Shown one piece after another: positions 18,122 to 26,374 of a stretch of DNA of 64,000 nt. Source of the stretch: Oryzomonas japonica (lineage in GTDB: Bacteria; Desulfobacterota; Desulfuromonadia; Geobacterales; Pseudopelobacteraceae). Position 1 is the first letter of the stretch. The number at the start of each line of letters is the position of its first letter. The translations under genes were made by a program, and so were the position numbers. Location of the stretch: positions 62,001-126,000 of the forward strand of contig NZ_VZQZ01000003.1 in the NCBI RefSeq assembly GCF_008802365.1, written 5' to 3'. The notes beneath the pieces were generated by a model. It was not told the origin of the DNA. It searched no databases and saw only the letters and a list, made by a program, of their open reading frames with translations.

Positions 18122-18901
18122 TTATTGAAAACCGAGCTTGGAGGATATCTCCTTGGCGGCCTTTGTCACCAGCGGGATGAGTTCCTTTTCCAGTCGTTCG
18201 TCCGTGAAGCGCATGGACGGACCGGAGATGCTGACCGCGCCGATGATCCGGCGGGTATAGTCGCGGATCGGCGCACTGACGCACTTGACGCCCACATCCA
18301 GTTCCTCGTTGTCGATGGCGTAGCCCTGCTCGGCGATGGTCTTCAACTGCTTTTTGAGGAGGTCGCGGTCGGTGACGGTATTTTTTGTGTACTGCTTGAT
18401 CTCTTTGGGAGGGAGGTAGTTTTCCAACTCCTCATCGCTCATATGGGCGATCTGAACCTTGCCCGCGGCGGTGCAGTAGGCCGGCAGCCTTGAGCCGACC
18501 CGCGGGACGACGCGGACGGTCATGTCGGTCTCCACCGCATCCAGGTAGATGATGTTGAAGTCCTTGAGGATCGCCACGTAGGTGGTCTCGTTGCACTCCT
18601 TGACCAGGGCTTCCAAAATCGGTTTCGACTGACGCAGAAGGCCCATCTGGCGGATGAAGGTCTGCCCGAGTTCCAGGGTTTTGAGGCCGAGGCGATAGTT
18701 CTCGGTTACACGGTTCTGCTCGATGTAACCCCGTGCCTCCAGCGTCGCAAGAAGCCTGAATACGTTGTTTTTATGCAGTTTCAAGCGTTTGCTGAGTTCG
18801 GTGACGCCCAACTCGTCCGTTTCGCCGTGGAATTGCTCCAGCAGGTCAAGGGCGTGGGAGACGGCCTGAATGAGATATTCCGCTTTTTCTTTCTTTGCCA
18901 T
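18122..18901 (-). CDS. IclR-family transcriptional regulator
   Basis: 259 residues. The winged helix-turn-helix lies at about 12-75 (LGVTELSKRLKLHKNNVFRLLATLEARGYIEQ is spread across it), followed by the GAF-like effector domain (YCTAAGKVQIAHMSDEEL and GYAIDNEELDVGVKCVSAPI). Such regulators often control catabolism of organic acids or aromatics; nothing nearby shows its target. It is divergent from uspA with a 233-base AT-rich gap that can hold control sites for both. Confidence 0.9.
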   Translation of the reverse strand: MAKKEKAEYLIQAVSHALDLLEQFHGETDELGVTELSKRLKLHKNNVFRLLATLEARGYIEQNRVTENYRLGLKTLELGQTFIRQMGLLRQSKPILEALVKECNETTYVAILKDFNIIYLDAVETDMTVRVVPRVGSRLPAYCTAAGKVQIAHMSDEELENYLPPKEIKQYTKNTVTDRDLLKKQLKTIAEQGYAIDNEELDVGVKCVSAPIRDYTRRIIGAVSISGPSMRFTDERLEKELIPLVTKAAKEISSKLGFQ

Positions 18902-19041
18902 GGTCGGTACCCTGTTTCGTTAGATGTATAATGAAAAAAAGGTGGAAACAAGATCGTGAAATTTAATGAAAAAATCTAACCTGTTCAAAAAACTGCTGAA
19001 AAAAAGATAGATCGACATAAATGTAGAATAATGTTTTATAA

Positions 19042-19070
19042 TTGTCAAGTCCTAAAAATTGCATTATATT
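19042..19070 (+). promoter_or_regulatory. Promoter of uspA
   Basis: TTGTCA and TATATT with a 17-base spacer, 64 bases before the start codon. Confidence 0.6.
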
Positions 19071-19134
19071 CCTAATAAGGGGTGAGAAGTCTTTCCCTGA
19101 CAAATGGGTATGAATAAAACATGCGGGGTGCGGC

Positions 19135-19590
19135 ATGCTGAACCTGAGAAAAAAGATACTCGTCGCCATCGACGGTTCGCCGCAATCGGATAAGGCGGCC
19201 GAAGAAGCGGTCAGACTTGCCGCCGGCAACAAAAGCCAGTTCAAGAGCCACATCTATGCCATGCTGGTGTTGCCCAACTCCCCGACGTCAACCTACACCG
19301 ATTTCGTGCCCTCCGCCCCGGTCACCGAGACGGCACAGTGGGACGATCTGCGCCGCCGCATCTTTTACGTCATCGAGAAAAGTGCTTCCGAGCACGATAT
19401 TCCCCTGGAGATGATCGTCGAGTACGGTGAACCGGCCGAGAAACTGATCGAATTTGCCAGGCGCGAGCACATCGATGTGATCGCTATCGGCAGTTCGGGC
19501 AAGGGGTTCATCCAGCGCCGCCTCAAGGGAAGCGTTTCCCACCGCGTGGCAAGCAGCGCCCCCTGCTCCGTGTATATCGTCAGGGGGTGA
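19135..19590 (+). CDS. Universal stress protein (UspA family)
   Basis: 151-residue single-domain Usp protein. It starts with RKKILVAIDGSPQSDKAAEE and ends with the ATP-binding loop IGSSGKGFIQRRLKGSVS, which keeps the G-2X-G-9X-G-S pattern, so nucleotide binding is likely. The function of such proteins is stress survival by mechanisms that vary. It has its own promoter and is followed 39 bases later by a deacetylase gene. Confidence 0.9.
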   Translation: MLNLRKKILVAIDGSPQSDKAAEEAVRLAAGNKSQFKSHIYAMLVLPNSPTSTYTDFVPSAPVTETAQWDDLRRRIFYVIEKSASEHDIPLEMIVEYGEPAEKLIEFARREHIDVIAIGSSGKGFIQRRLKGSVSHRVASSAPCSVYIVRG

Positions 19591-19629
19591 CCCCCCCCGG
19601 CGGCCAAATTTTTTTCAGAAAGGTTGTGT

Positions 19630-20427
19630 ATGCTGTTGTTGCGTTTCGTATGCTGTCTGTTGATCGCCGTTTCTTCCTGGTTTGCCGCCCCTTCCGCTTC
19701 CGCCGCCGAAGAGTTCCGCGTTCCGATCCTGCTCTACCACCGTTTCGGCCCCACGGTTGCCGACGGCATGACCGTTACGACCCCGGTATTCGAGTCCCAT
19801 ATGAAATACCTGCACGACAACGGTTATACCGTTATCCCGCTCCGTCGTCTTGTGGACTATTACCGCGGCAAGGCCCCGGCTCCAAAACCGAAATCGGTGG
19901 TCATTGTTACGGATGATGCCCATAAATCCGTGTATAGCTACATGCTGCCCGTTATTCGCACGTATGGCTACCCGGTTACGGTCTTTGCCTACCCTTCCGC
20001 CATTTCCAACGCAAAATACGCCATGACCTGGGAACAGTTGCGGGAACTGAAGAAGACGGGGCTCTTCGATATCCAGTCCCATACCTACTGGCATCCGAAC
20101 TTCAAGAAAGAACGGAAAAAGCTCAGCAGTGCTGCCTATGACAAGCTCGTCACGACGCAGCTTCTGAAGTCCAAGGTCAAACTCGAGTCGGAGCTTGGCG
20201 CAAAGGTTGACCTGCTCGCCTGGCCTTTCGGCATCTACGACGATTACCTGATCAAAAAGGCCGTTGAGGCCGGCTATGTGGCCAGCTTCACCATTGAGCG
20301 CCGTCATGCGACGCCCCACGACCCGATCATGAAACTCCCCCGCTACCTGCTGATCAACGCCGACAGCGGCAAGGCGTTCATCCGGCTTTTGGAGGGGAAT
20401 GCCGTCAAACGGAACGTTGTCTACTAG
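19630..20427 (+). CDS. Exported polysaccharide deacetylase (NodB-like)
   Basis: 265 residues with an N-terminal signal peptide (about 1-23) and a carbohydrate esterase 4 fold: PILLYHRFG, VVIVTDDAHKSVYSYMLPV and FDIQSHTYWHPNF. The last gives the two metal-binding histidines. The first motif is usually TFDDG; here it is VTDDAH, so the aspartates are kept but the glycine is not. Likely removes acetyl groups from a cell-surface or wall polymer. The ATG at 19630 follows AAAGG by seven bases; a TTG six bases earlier is an alternative. Confidence 0.85.
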   Translation: MLLLRFVCCLLIAVSSWFAAPSASAAEEFRVPILLYHRFGPTVADGMTVTTPVFESHMKYLHDNGYTVIPLRRLVDYYRGKAPAPKPKSVVIVTDDAHKSVYSYMLPVIRTYGYPVTVFAYPSAISNAKYAMTWEQLRELKKTGLFDIQSHTYWHPNFKKERKKLSSAAYDKLVTTQLLKSKVKLESELGAKVDLLAWPFGIYDDYLIKKAVEAGYVASFTIERRHATPHDPIMKLPRYLLINADSGKAFIRLLEGNAVKRNVVY

Positions 20428-20433
20428 GCTGCC

Positions 20434-20628
20434 ATGACCGGGGAAAACGAGAAAAAGCATCCCTGTCCCGATTGCACCTACTGCCAGTGGTGCTCCGACG
20501 ACCGCTGCCGGCTCTGTCGCAACAGGAGCGCCTGTTGCCGTCGCAAACTGTCCCTCGCCGAGCAGATCGCCCTGTATGAATCGCTTAACAAGCCTGCCGG
20601 CGGCCCCGGGCCGAACGACAAGGAGTGA
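20434..20628 (+). CDS. Small cysteine-rich protein, unknown
   Basis: 64 residues with eight cysteines in the first 35: C-x2-C-x2-C-x2-C-x4-C-x2-C-x5-C-C. No signal peptide. The spacing suggests a bound metal (zinc or iron-sulfur), but I do not recognise the family. It begins six bases after the deacetylase stop, so it is probably the last gene of that unit. The start has no strong ribosome site beyond AG-rich bases, so expression may depend on coupling. Confidence 0.6.
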   Translation: MTGENEKKHPCPDCTYCQWCSDDRCRLCRNRSACCRRKLSLAEQIALYESLNKPAGGPGPNDKE

Positions 20629-20797
20629 TGCAGCCCGTACCGCCCCTGTTTCCCGGTTGCCGCCGTTGTCGGTATACGAGCGTCATCATGTCTGGACGAG
20701 GGGCGTCAAGACATTTATAATCAACGCCAGCATGAACGACGACATGCCGTGTGGCCTGAACCTCTCTTCCCTGGGTGGGCCGCGCAAAAGGAGCCGT

Positions 20798-21307
20798 ATG
20801 CAACCAACACCCGCTTTGGTCGCGGAAATTATCGACAATCTGCGGCGCGTATTTCAAGTCGTTAACGAGCAATCCAAGAGGGTTGAACGGGAAACCGGCC
20901 TGACGGGCCCGCAATTGTGGGCAATCAAGGTGATTGCCGAAAACGCGCCGATCAAGATATCGGAACTGGCCCGTAGGATGTACCTGCATCCCGCCACTAT
21001 CGTCGGGATCGTCGACCGGCTTGAAAAACGGGGGCTCGTTGAACGGGAACGGTGCAGCAAGGACCGGCGGGTGGTGCATGTCGGGCTGACGGACGCGGGC
21101 AGGCAGGTTGTGATGACATCGCCGGAGGTGGCCCAGGGGCTTCTCGTGAGGGGGCTGGAAGTCCTGCCTGACGTGGAGTTACGTGCGATTGCGGGTGGTT
21201 TCGAGCGGATGGTCAAGATATTGGGTGCTCAGGAGATTCCTCCCCACCTGCTCCTGTCTCCCGAGGTCAACCTGCCGCGAAACCGGCCGTTGGCCGGTCA
21301 GAAATAG
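20798..21307 (+). CDS. MarR-family transcriptional regulator
   Basis: 169 residues with a winged helix-turn-helix of MarR type: GLTGPQLWAIKVIAENAPIK, then SELARRMYLHPATIVGIVDR and LEKRGLVERERCSKDRRVVH, the last being the wing. The ATG at 20798 is chosen because AAAAGGAG lies just before it; the open frame runs further upstream but has no ribosome site. The C-terminal 35 residues (after about 135) are longer than in most MarR proteins. The regulated genes are unknown. Confidence 0.88.
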   Translation: MQPTPALVAEIIDNLRRVFQVVNEQSKRVERETGLTGPQLWAIKVIAENAPIKISELARRMYLHPATIVGIVDRLEKRGLVERERCSKDRRVVHVGLTDAGRQVVMTSPEVAQGLLVRGLEVLPDVELRAIAGGFERMVKILGAQEIPPHLLLSPEVNLPRNRPLAGQK

Positions 21308-21369
21308 AGAACACTTCGAAAGGGGCCGCGGCGATATCTCTTTACAGGGGCGGCCGTACGGGATGGGGA

Positions 21370-21651
21370 ATGGATAATACGCGCATTAGCGAACGGATTG
21401 AAGCCCCGCTGGATATAAAAGTCACCTGGCCCGCGACGCAGCAGGTCAAACGGGCTGTTACCAGGGACTTCAGCGATAGCGGGGCGTTTGTCCTCGTTGC
21501 GTTCGAGCCCCGTCCACCGGTGGATGCCGAAATGCACCTGCAACTGAACGGATTGGTTCTGGGCAAGGAACCGCCGGTGCTCAAGGCGCGGGTGGTGCGG
21601 GTCACGGACGAGGGGGTGGCATTCCGGTTTGTACGGGATGAGGCGGAGTGA
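21370..21651 (+). CDS. PilZ-domain protein
   Basis: 93-residue single PilZ domain, the c-di-GMP receptor fold. The two binding motifs are present: RISER near residue 5 (RxxxR) and RDFSDSGAFVLV near residue 32 ([D/N]xSxxG). It ends with VTDEGVAFRFV. Such short proteins pass a c-di-GMP signal to partners such as motility or polymer export systems; no partner is nearby. Confidence 0.85.
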   Translation: MDNTRISERIEAPLDIKVTWPATQQVKRAVTRDFSDSGAFVLVAFEPRPPVDAEMHLQLNGLVLGKEPPVLKARVVRVTDEGVAFRFVRDEAE

Positions 21652-21710
21652 ACCTGAAAAGGGCGTTTTGAACGGGGATGCCTGGAGAAACGCCGATATA
21701 GGGAAGACAA

Positions 21711-21744
21711 GCAGAACGGGCGGCCCTGGAGCCGCCCGTTCTGC
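21711..21744. terminator. Bidirectional terminator between pilZ gene and proC
   Basis: A 14-base perfect stem, GCAGAACGGGCGGC with its complement, a six-base loop, and T-rich flank on the plus strand (TTTAC) with A/T-rich bases on the other side. It sits between two convergent genes. Confidence 0.8.
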
Positions 21745-21756
21745 TTTACGGAAGGA

Positions 21757-22569
21757 CTATTTTCCCGATAATTCTTTTGAACGTTGGCTGGCGCTGTCCA
21801 CGGCGTCCATGATAAGACCCCGGAAACGTCCGTTTTCCAGGGTGTGCAGGCCCGCGATGGTGGTCCCGCCGGGGGATGTCACCTTTTCCCGCAGCAGTGC
21901 CGGGTGCTCGCCGGTTTCCGCTGCCATGCGGGCAGAACCGACCACGGTCTGCACCGCCAACTGGGCGGCAACGTCCCGCGGCAAGCCGTTTTTTACCCCG
22001 GCATCGGCTAAGGCCTCTATGAAGGCAAAGACATAGGCCGGGCCGCTACCGGACAGTCCGGTTACCGCATCCATCAGTTTTTCCGCGAGGGTGACGACCG
22101 TGCCGACCCGGGAGAAAATCTCACGGGCAATCTCCAGATCCTGCTGTGTGGCTTTTCGGCCGGGGCAGATGGCCGTGGCTGCTGCCTGGATCAGGGCCGG
22201 GGTATTGGGCATCACCCGCACGACCCGTGCGCCGTTGTTGAAGCTTTCCTCGATAAAGCCGGTCGAAATGCCGGCCATGATGGAGATGATCAGTTTGTCC
22301 GGCGAGATGACCTGTTCCAGTCCGGCCAGGACACTGGCCGCCACCTGAGGTTTTACGGCCAGGAGGAGGATGTCGGCCCGGCGGGCAATGTCAAGATTTT
22401 CCTCGTGAAGTTCCACACCGTAGGTGCTGGCGAGGAACTCCCTGCGGAGCGGGGTGGGCTCGGCCACCATGATGGCGGCCGGCGAAAAGCCTCCGGCCAG
22501 GAGACCCTTGATGATCGCCTCGGCCATGTTGCCGCCGCCAATGAATCCGATAGTCTTTCCGTCAAGCAT
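21757..22569 (-). CDS. proC: Pyrroline-5-carboxylate reductase
   Basis: Last step of proline synthesis: reduces 1-pyrroline-5-carboxylate with NAD(P)H. The 270-residue protein shows the Rossmann motif IGFIGGGNMAEAI at the start, LAVKPQVAASVL, and the C-terminal signature GLSGSGPAYVFAFIEALADA. AAGGAG lies seven bases before the ATG. It follows the EamA-type gene on the same strand with a 24-base gap, so it may be read through from the hpn genes. Confidence 0.94.
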   Translation of the reverse strand: MLDGKTIGFIGGGNMAEAIIKGLLAGGFSPAAIMVAEPTPLRREFLASTYGVELHEENLDIARRADILLLAVKPQVAASVLAGLEQVISPDKLIISIMAGISTGFIEESFNNGARVVRVMPNTPALIQAAATAICPGRKATQQDLEIAREIFSRVGTVVTLAEKLMDAVTGLSGSGPAYVFAFIEALADAGVKNGLPRDVAAQLAVQTVVGSARMAAETGEHPALLREKVTSPGGTTIAGLHTLENGRFRGLIMDAVDSASQRSKELSGK

Positions 22570-22593
22570 GGTTATGCTCCTTTGTCGGCGCCA

Positions 22594-22977
22594 CTACTGC
22601 GCTCCGCCACTTTTGGTGATCATCATCACCCCGACGCAGACCAGTACGGTACCGGCCCAACGGAGGGGCGTCACGGTTTCATGCAGGAAATACTGGGAAA
22701 GGAACGCCACCAGCACATAGTTGAGGGCCTGCATGGGGAGCGCCACCGACAGGTCCTCCCAGGAAAGCACCGCCAACCAGAGGAAGAAAAAAATGGCCAG
22801 CATGACGGTGCCCATCATGAGCTTGGGGGTGGTCAGCGCCCTGAACGCGGTATCCATGATGCCCCGCAGGTTCATGGCCGATATGTCCCCCATCTCCTTC
22901 ATCCCCTTGGCCAGCAGGATATCGCCCACGGTTCCGGCGCTTACCGCCATGAACATGATAATCACGGTCTTAAACAT
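22594..22977 (-). CDS. Small EamA/DMT-type membrane transporter
   Basis: 127 residues with four hydrophobic helices, matching one half of an EamA (drug/metabolite transporter) protein. ALPMQALNYVLVAFLSQYF and the final helix VCVGVMMITKS are typical. Proteins of this size work as pairs; ArnE/ArnF of enterobacteria flip an aminosugar-lipid in the inner membrane. The gene overlaps the end of hpnK by eight bases, so it is likely to act on the same hopanoid-linked substrate, which is inference. It is not HpnL by size or sequence. Confidence 0.7.
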   Translation of the reverse strand: MFKTVIIMFMAVSAGTVGDILLAKGMKEMGDISAMNLRGIMDTAFRALTTPKLMMGTVMLAIFFFLWLAVLSWEDLSVALPMQALNYVLVAFLSQYFLHETVTPLRWAGTVLVCVGVMMITKSGGAQ

Positions 22978-23836
22978 ACGGTTTCCTGTCTCCCCGATAA
23001 TTGGTCAATTCAATTTCTAAAGCAGCAAGTTTCTGCCTGATCCGCCGGCTGGTGATGGCTGCCAGTTCGTCTTCATGGTGGTAATCCGGCATACGGCGGG
23101 TGATCTCGCTGTCCGGCAGGCAACCGGGATGGAAGTAGATCTCCGTCAGCCCCTCGTCCAGTCCGTCCAGGATGTTGAGGAGGTACTCTTCGTTCATCCG
23201 CCCGGAGTTGAGTACCCCCTTGACCTCCCCTGCATGGCGGATGCCCAGCCGCTTCAGCGCCGGCAGGGCTTGGGAGGAGAGTGCCCCGAAAATGACCCGC
23301 TCCAGGGCCTTTCCCGCGATGCGCTCGCGGTTGAAGGTCAGGTTGTGCATGAGGCGCTCCCGCGAGAGGCGGAAACTGGTGATGCCGTAGCGGGGCATCA
23401 ACTCCCGGAGGAACGCGAATACCGTGGGGTGCAGATGGATATTGAGGTGGCCGTCGATGTGGGTCACCGGGATACCGGCATCCTTCACGCGCCTGATCTG
23501 GGCCTCGATCTCCCGTTGCAACTGTTTGTACAGCCCCTTGTCGAAGAAATAGCGCATGCCGGCGGCCACGGGGTTGTCCCTGAAGGCGCCCGCCTCATCC
23601 ACCAGACCGGGGATTTTATCGGTTGGCAGCACGGCCGAACCCTGGACCAGGGTCAGATGCACGCCCACCTGCAGGCCGGGGTTGCGGCGGGCAATCCCCA
23701 CCGCTTCGTCGAACGCTGCTGCCCCGGGCATGATCGAGGCGCAGGTCAGGATGCCGTCGCGCCACGCCTTCTCCACGGCGGCATTGACGCCGGGGGAGAG
23801 GCCGAAGTCGTCGGAGGTGATGATGAGCTGTTTCAT
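22970..23836 (-). CDS. hpnK: Hopanoid biosynthesis protein HpnK (YdjC-type deacetylase)
   Basis: 288 residues of the YdjC/ChbG deacetylase fold, with TSDDFGLSPGVNAAV at the start, GVHLTL and HIDGHLNIHLHP giving the metal-binding Asp and His residues. HpnK removes the acetyl group from N-acetylglucosaminyl-hopanoid during composite hopanoid formation (known from Burkholderia genetics). The ATG at 23836 is 16 bases after hpnJ ends. An in-frame upstream start would extend into hpnJ without a known domain. No hpnI glycosyltransferase is in this window. Confidence 0.85.
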   Translation of the reverse strand: MKQLIITSDDFGLSPGVNAAVEKAWRDGILTCASIMPGAAAFDEAVGIARRNPGLQVGVHLTLVQGSAVLPTDKIPGLVDEAGAFRDNPVAAGMRYFFDKGLYKQLQREIEAQIRRVKDAGIPVTHIDGHLNIHLHPTVFAFLRELMPRYGITSFRLSRERLMHNLTFNRERIAGKALERVIFGALSSQALPALKRLGIRHAGEVKGVLNSGRMNEEYLLNILDGLDEGLTEIYFHPGCLPDSEITRRMPDYHHEDELAAITSRRIRQKLAALEIELTNYRGDRKPYV

Positions 23837-23852
23837 GCCGGTATGATGCGCT

Positions 23853-25274
23853 TTACGGCGCTGTCTGCTTGCGCTTGCGCATGTAGTCAAGGTACTGTTT
23901 GCCTTCCTTGAGCAGCTTTCTGCGTTCCTCGCCGTTGACGATCATCTTGCCGATACTGCGCAGGATGTATTTCGGCCGGAAGTAGAACTTGTTGTAGAAC
24001 TCTTCCACCGCCTTGAAGATCTCGGCGTTGGAGAGGTGGGGGTAGTTGATGACGCACATCTGGTGCCCGGTGTCGTCGATGTAGGCGTCCGAGGCGATCC
24101 AGCCCTCCCGCTTGCACTGCTCGAAGAACTCGGTGCCGGGGTAGGGGGAGGCCAGAGAAACCTGGATCGACTCCAGATCCAGCATCTTGGCGTAGGCGAT
24201 GGTTTCCTGAATGGTCTCCTTCGTTTCGCCCGGCAGCCCCATGATAAAGGCGCCATGAATGGTGATCCCCAGTTTTTTGCAATCCTTGACGAACTGGATG
24301 GCCTGCTCCTTGGTGACCCCCTTCTTGATGTTCTTGAGGATCTGGGCGTTGCCGCTCTCGAAACCGACGATGACGTGATGCAGGCCGGCGTCGCGCATGA
24401 CCTTGAGGGTCTCGTAGTCGCAGTTGGCGCGGGCATTGATCACCCATGAGACGCCCAGGGGCTTGATCAGTTCGGCTACGGCGCGGGCGTGTTTCTTGTC
24501 CGCCGAGAAGGTGTCGTCGTCAAAGGAGATGTCCCGAACCTCGGGGAGGTTCTCCTTGATCCATTTGACCTCCTCAAAGACGCTCTGGGGGGAGCGGGTG
24601 CGCATCTTCTGGCCGGAATAGGTCTGGGGCCAAAGGCAGAAGGTACATTTGGCCGGGCAGCCCCGGCTGGTGTAGATCGCCACATACGGGCTCTTGAAGT
24701 GTGGAATGACGTATTCCTTGATCGGCAGGTCGCGCTTGTAGATCGGCGCCACGAACGGCAGCGCGTCCAGATCGGTCAGAATCGGCCGGTCCGGGGTATT
24801 CACCGCCGTGCCGTCGCGCAGGAAGCTGATCCCCTCGATGCTCTCCCACTCCCGCCCCTCGCACAGCTCCTTGATGGCGTAATCGAACTCGCCGCGGCAG
24901 ACGATGTCGATGACGCCTGCGCCGGCCTTGAGGGATTCCTCCGGCAGGATGGTGACGTGCGGGCCGGTCAGGACCGTGACGGTTGCCGGCTTCTGGGCTT
25001 TGATGCGGCGGGCGGTCTCGATATCGATCTTCAGGGTCGGCGTGGAGGTGTACATGACCACCAGGTCGTAATCCTTGGCAATAGCCAGGCACTCCTCGAT
25101 GGAGAGACGCTGCACCGGTGCGTCGACGACGCGGCTCCCCTCAATCATCCCGGCCGGATAACAGAGCCAGGTGGGGTACCAGAATGAGGTCACCTCGCGT
25201 GATGCCTGGTAGCGGGCGCCGGCGCCGCCGTCAAAGTCCTCGAAGGTGGGGGGATTTAAAAAGAGTGGTTTCAT
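23853..25274 (-). CDS. hpnJ: Hopanoid biosynthesis radical SAM protein HpnJ
   Basis: 473 residues. An N-terminal B12-binding-like domain (about 1-180) is followed by the radical SAM core with SRGCPAKCTFCLWP (CxxxCxxC binding [4Fe-4S]) near residue 200. It keeps DISFDDDTFSADKK and HHVIVGFESGNAQILKNIKKG. HpnJ is needed to turn the hopanoid sugar headgroup into the cyclitol ether. AGGAG lies six bases before the ATG. Promoter TTGACT/TAAGTT upstream is proposed separately. It heads an operon with hpnK, the EamA-type gene and perhaps proC. Confidence 0.87.
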   Translation of the reverse strand: MKPLFLNPPTFEDFDGGAGARYQASREVTSFWYPTWLCYPAGMIEGSRVVDAPVQRLSIEECLAIAKDYDLVVMYTSTPTLKIDIETARRIKAQKPATVTVLTGPHVTILPEESLKAGAGVIDIVCRGEFDYAIKELCEGREWESIEGISFLRDGTAVNTPDRPILTDLDALPFVAPIYKRDLPIKEYVIPHFKSPYVAIYTSRGCPAKCTFCLWPQTYSGQKMRTRSPQSVFEEVKWIKENLPEVRDISFDDDTFSADKKHARAVAELIKPLGVSWVINARANCDYETLKVMRDAGLHHVIVGFESGNAQILKNIKKGVTKEQAIQFVKDCKKLGITIHGAFIMGLPGETKETIQETIAYAKMLDLESIQVSLASPYPGTEFFEQCKREGWIASDAYIDDTGHQMCVINYPHLSNAEIFKAVEEFYNKFYFRPKYILRSIGKMIVNGEERRKLLKEGKQYLDYMRKRKQTAP

Positions 25275-25305
25275 TTCAACTCCTTACAGCTATTGTAAAA
25301 GTATA

Positions 25306-25334
25306 AACTTACAGATATTCGCCGATTAAGTCAA
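25306..25334 (-). promoter_or_regulatory. Promoter of hpnJ
   Basis: On the minus strand TTGACT and TAAGTT are 17 bases apart. The downstream stretch has an inverted TGTAA...TTACA pair overlapping the -10 region, a possible operator. Confidence 0.55.
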
Positions 25335-25360
25335 GGCATACCATTGTCGTAGCGGCAAAA

Positions 25361-25397
25361 CGGAAGAGGGGCGGCCGCTTTGACCACCCCTCTTCCG
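25361..25397 (-). terminator. Terminator after the 13-codon ORF
   Basis: An 11-base perfect stem CGGAAGAGGGG/CCCCTCTTCCG around a 15-base loop, followed on the minus strand by TTTTGCC. It separates the hydrolase/13-codon ORF transcript from hpnJ. Confidence 0.72.
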
Positions 25398-25423
25398 GAA
25401 ACCGAACGGCTGTTGCCCGCTAC

Positions 25424-25465
25424 TTAAACAACGGTCATGGCTGTTGTGAACAGGGTCTTCTTCAT
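25424..25465 (-). CDS. Candidate 13-codon ORF with strong ribosome site
   Basis: MKKTLFTTAMTVV, preceded by GGGGGAGGTG six bases before the ATG, followed 26 bases later by a terminator. It is downstream of the alpha/beta hydrolase on the same strand and upstream of hpnJ. Too short for coding statistics; support is the ribosome site and the tidy ORF-terminator layout. It could be a signal, a leader peptide or a short membrane peptide (K-K then hydrophobic). See findings. Confidence 0.4.
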   Translation of the reverse strand: MKKTLFTTAMTVV

Positions 25466-25522
25466 GAGGCACCTCCCCCAAAAAAACACATTGACTTCTT
25501 TTAACGGTTCCGTTCCGGCCTG

Positions 25523-26374
25523 TCAACCGGTCTTGCCGGACAGGAACGCCCGGATCAGGTTGAAAGTCCTTTCGGGTCGCTCCTCGTGGGGGTTATGGCC
25601 GCAGTCGGCGATGGTGGTGAGTCGGGAACCGGCTATCTCCTGGTGCAGTTTGTGCCCCTGCCACGGTTTGACGACCCGGTCGTGCTCTCCCCACAGGATC
25701 TGGACCGGAATGGCGAGACCGGCATATCGACGGGTCATCTGTTCCGCATCATCCGGTATCATCTGCCGTACGGTTTCCGCCAGGGCGCGGGCCGCCGCCA
25801 ACCCCCTGTACCCGGCGGCGTAGCGTTCGACGAGCCGCTCCGTAATCCGTTCATGCCGGTAAAAGACCGATTCAAGCCCCTTGCGGGCGAGCCGGCGTGG
25901 AGACAGGAATGCCATGAACAGGGGGCCGAGAAACGGGATGCGCAGGATACGCATGAAGCGGGGAAACGCCTGGGGGAATCCGGGGGAATCGATCAGGACC
26001 AGACGGGAGATCTGCGGGCAGTCCAGGGCTGCGGACATCCCCACCAACCCGCCGAAGGAGTGGCCCACCACACTCACGCCGCTCAAGTCGCGGGAACGGA
26101 TATACGCACTGACGATATGGGCGTTGTGCTGGGTGGAATAATCGCCCCGGCACTGTTTCAGCGACCCGCCGTGTCCCTTGAGGTCCAACAGATGGAGGGT
26201 GTACTCGCCGGCCGGGAAAAACGGGACGAGGTCATCCCAGGTATGCAGCGAAGCGGCAAAGCCGTGCAGGAACAGGATGTGGTGGCGGCCGCTTCCGACC
26301 ACACGGTAATGGATGCGGTCGCCGGAGAAGGGGTGAAAGCATCCCTCCCCGGCCGTTAGTGTCTGGTCAGCCAT
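25523..26374 (-). CDS. Alpha/beta hydrolase
   Basis: 283 residues. Visible catalytic parts: oxyanion region LFLHGFAASLHTWDDL, nucleophile elbow VVGHSFGGLVGM (Ser near residue 105), an acid in WGEHDRVVKP (Asp) and the histidine in IADCGHNPHEERP. Substrate unknown. A lid region rich in Arg and Pro lies around residues 135-190. The start overlaps the end of the DUF4350-like gene by 19 bases, so they are co-transcribed. Confidence 0.87.
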   Translation of the reverse strand: MADQTLTAGEGCFHPFSGDRIHYRVVGSGRHHILFLHGFAASLHTWDDLVPFFPAGEYTLHLLDLKGHGGSLKQCRGDYSTQHNAHIVSAYIRSRDLSGVSVVGHSFGGLVGMSAALDCPQISRLVLIDSPGFPQAFPRFMRILRIPFLGPLFMAFLSPRRLARKGLESVFYRHERITERLVERYAAGYRGLAAARALAETVRQMIPDDAEQMTRRYAGLAIPVQILWGEHDRVVKPWQGHKLHQEIAGSRLTTIADCGHNPHEERPERTFNLIRAFLSGKTG

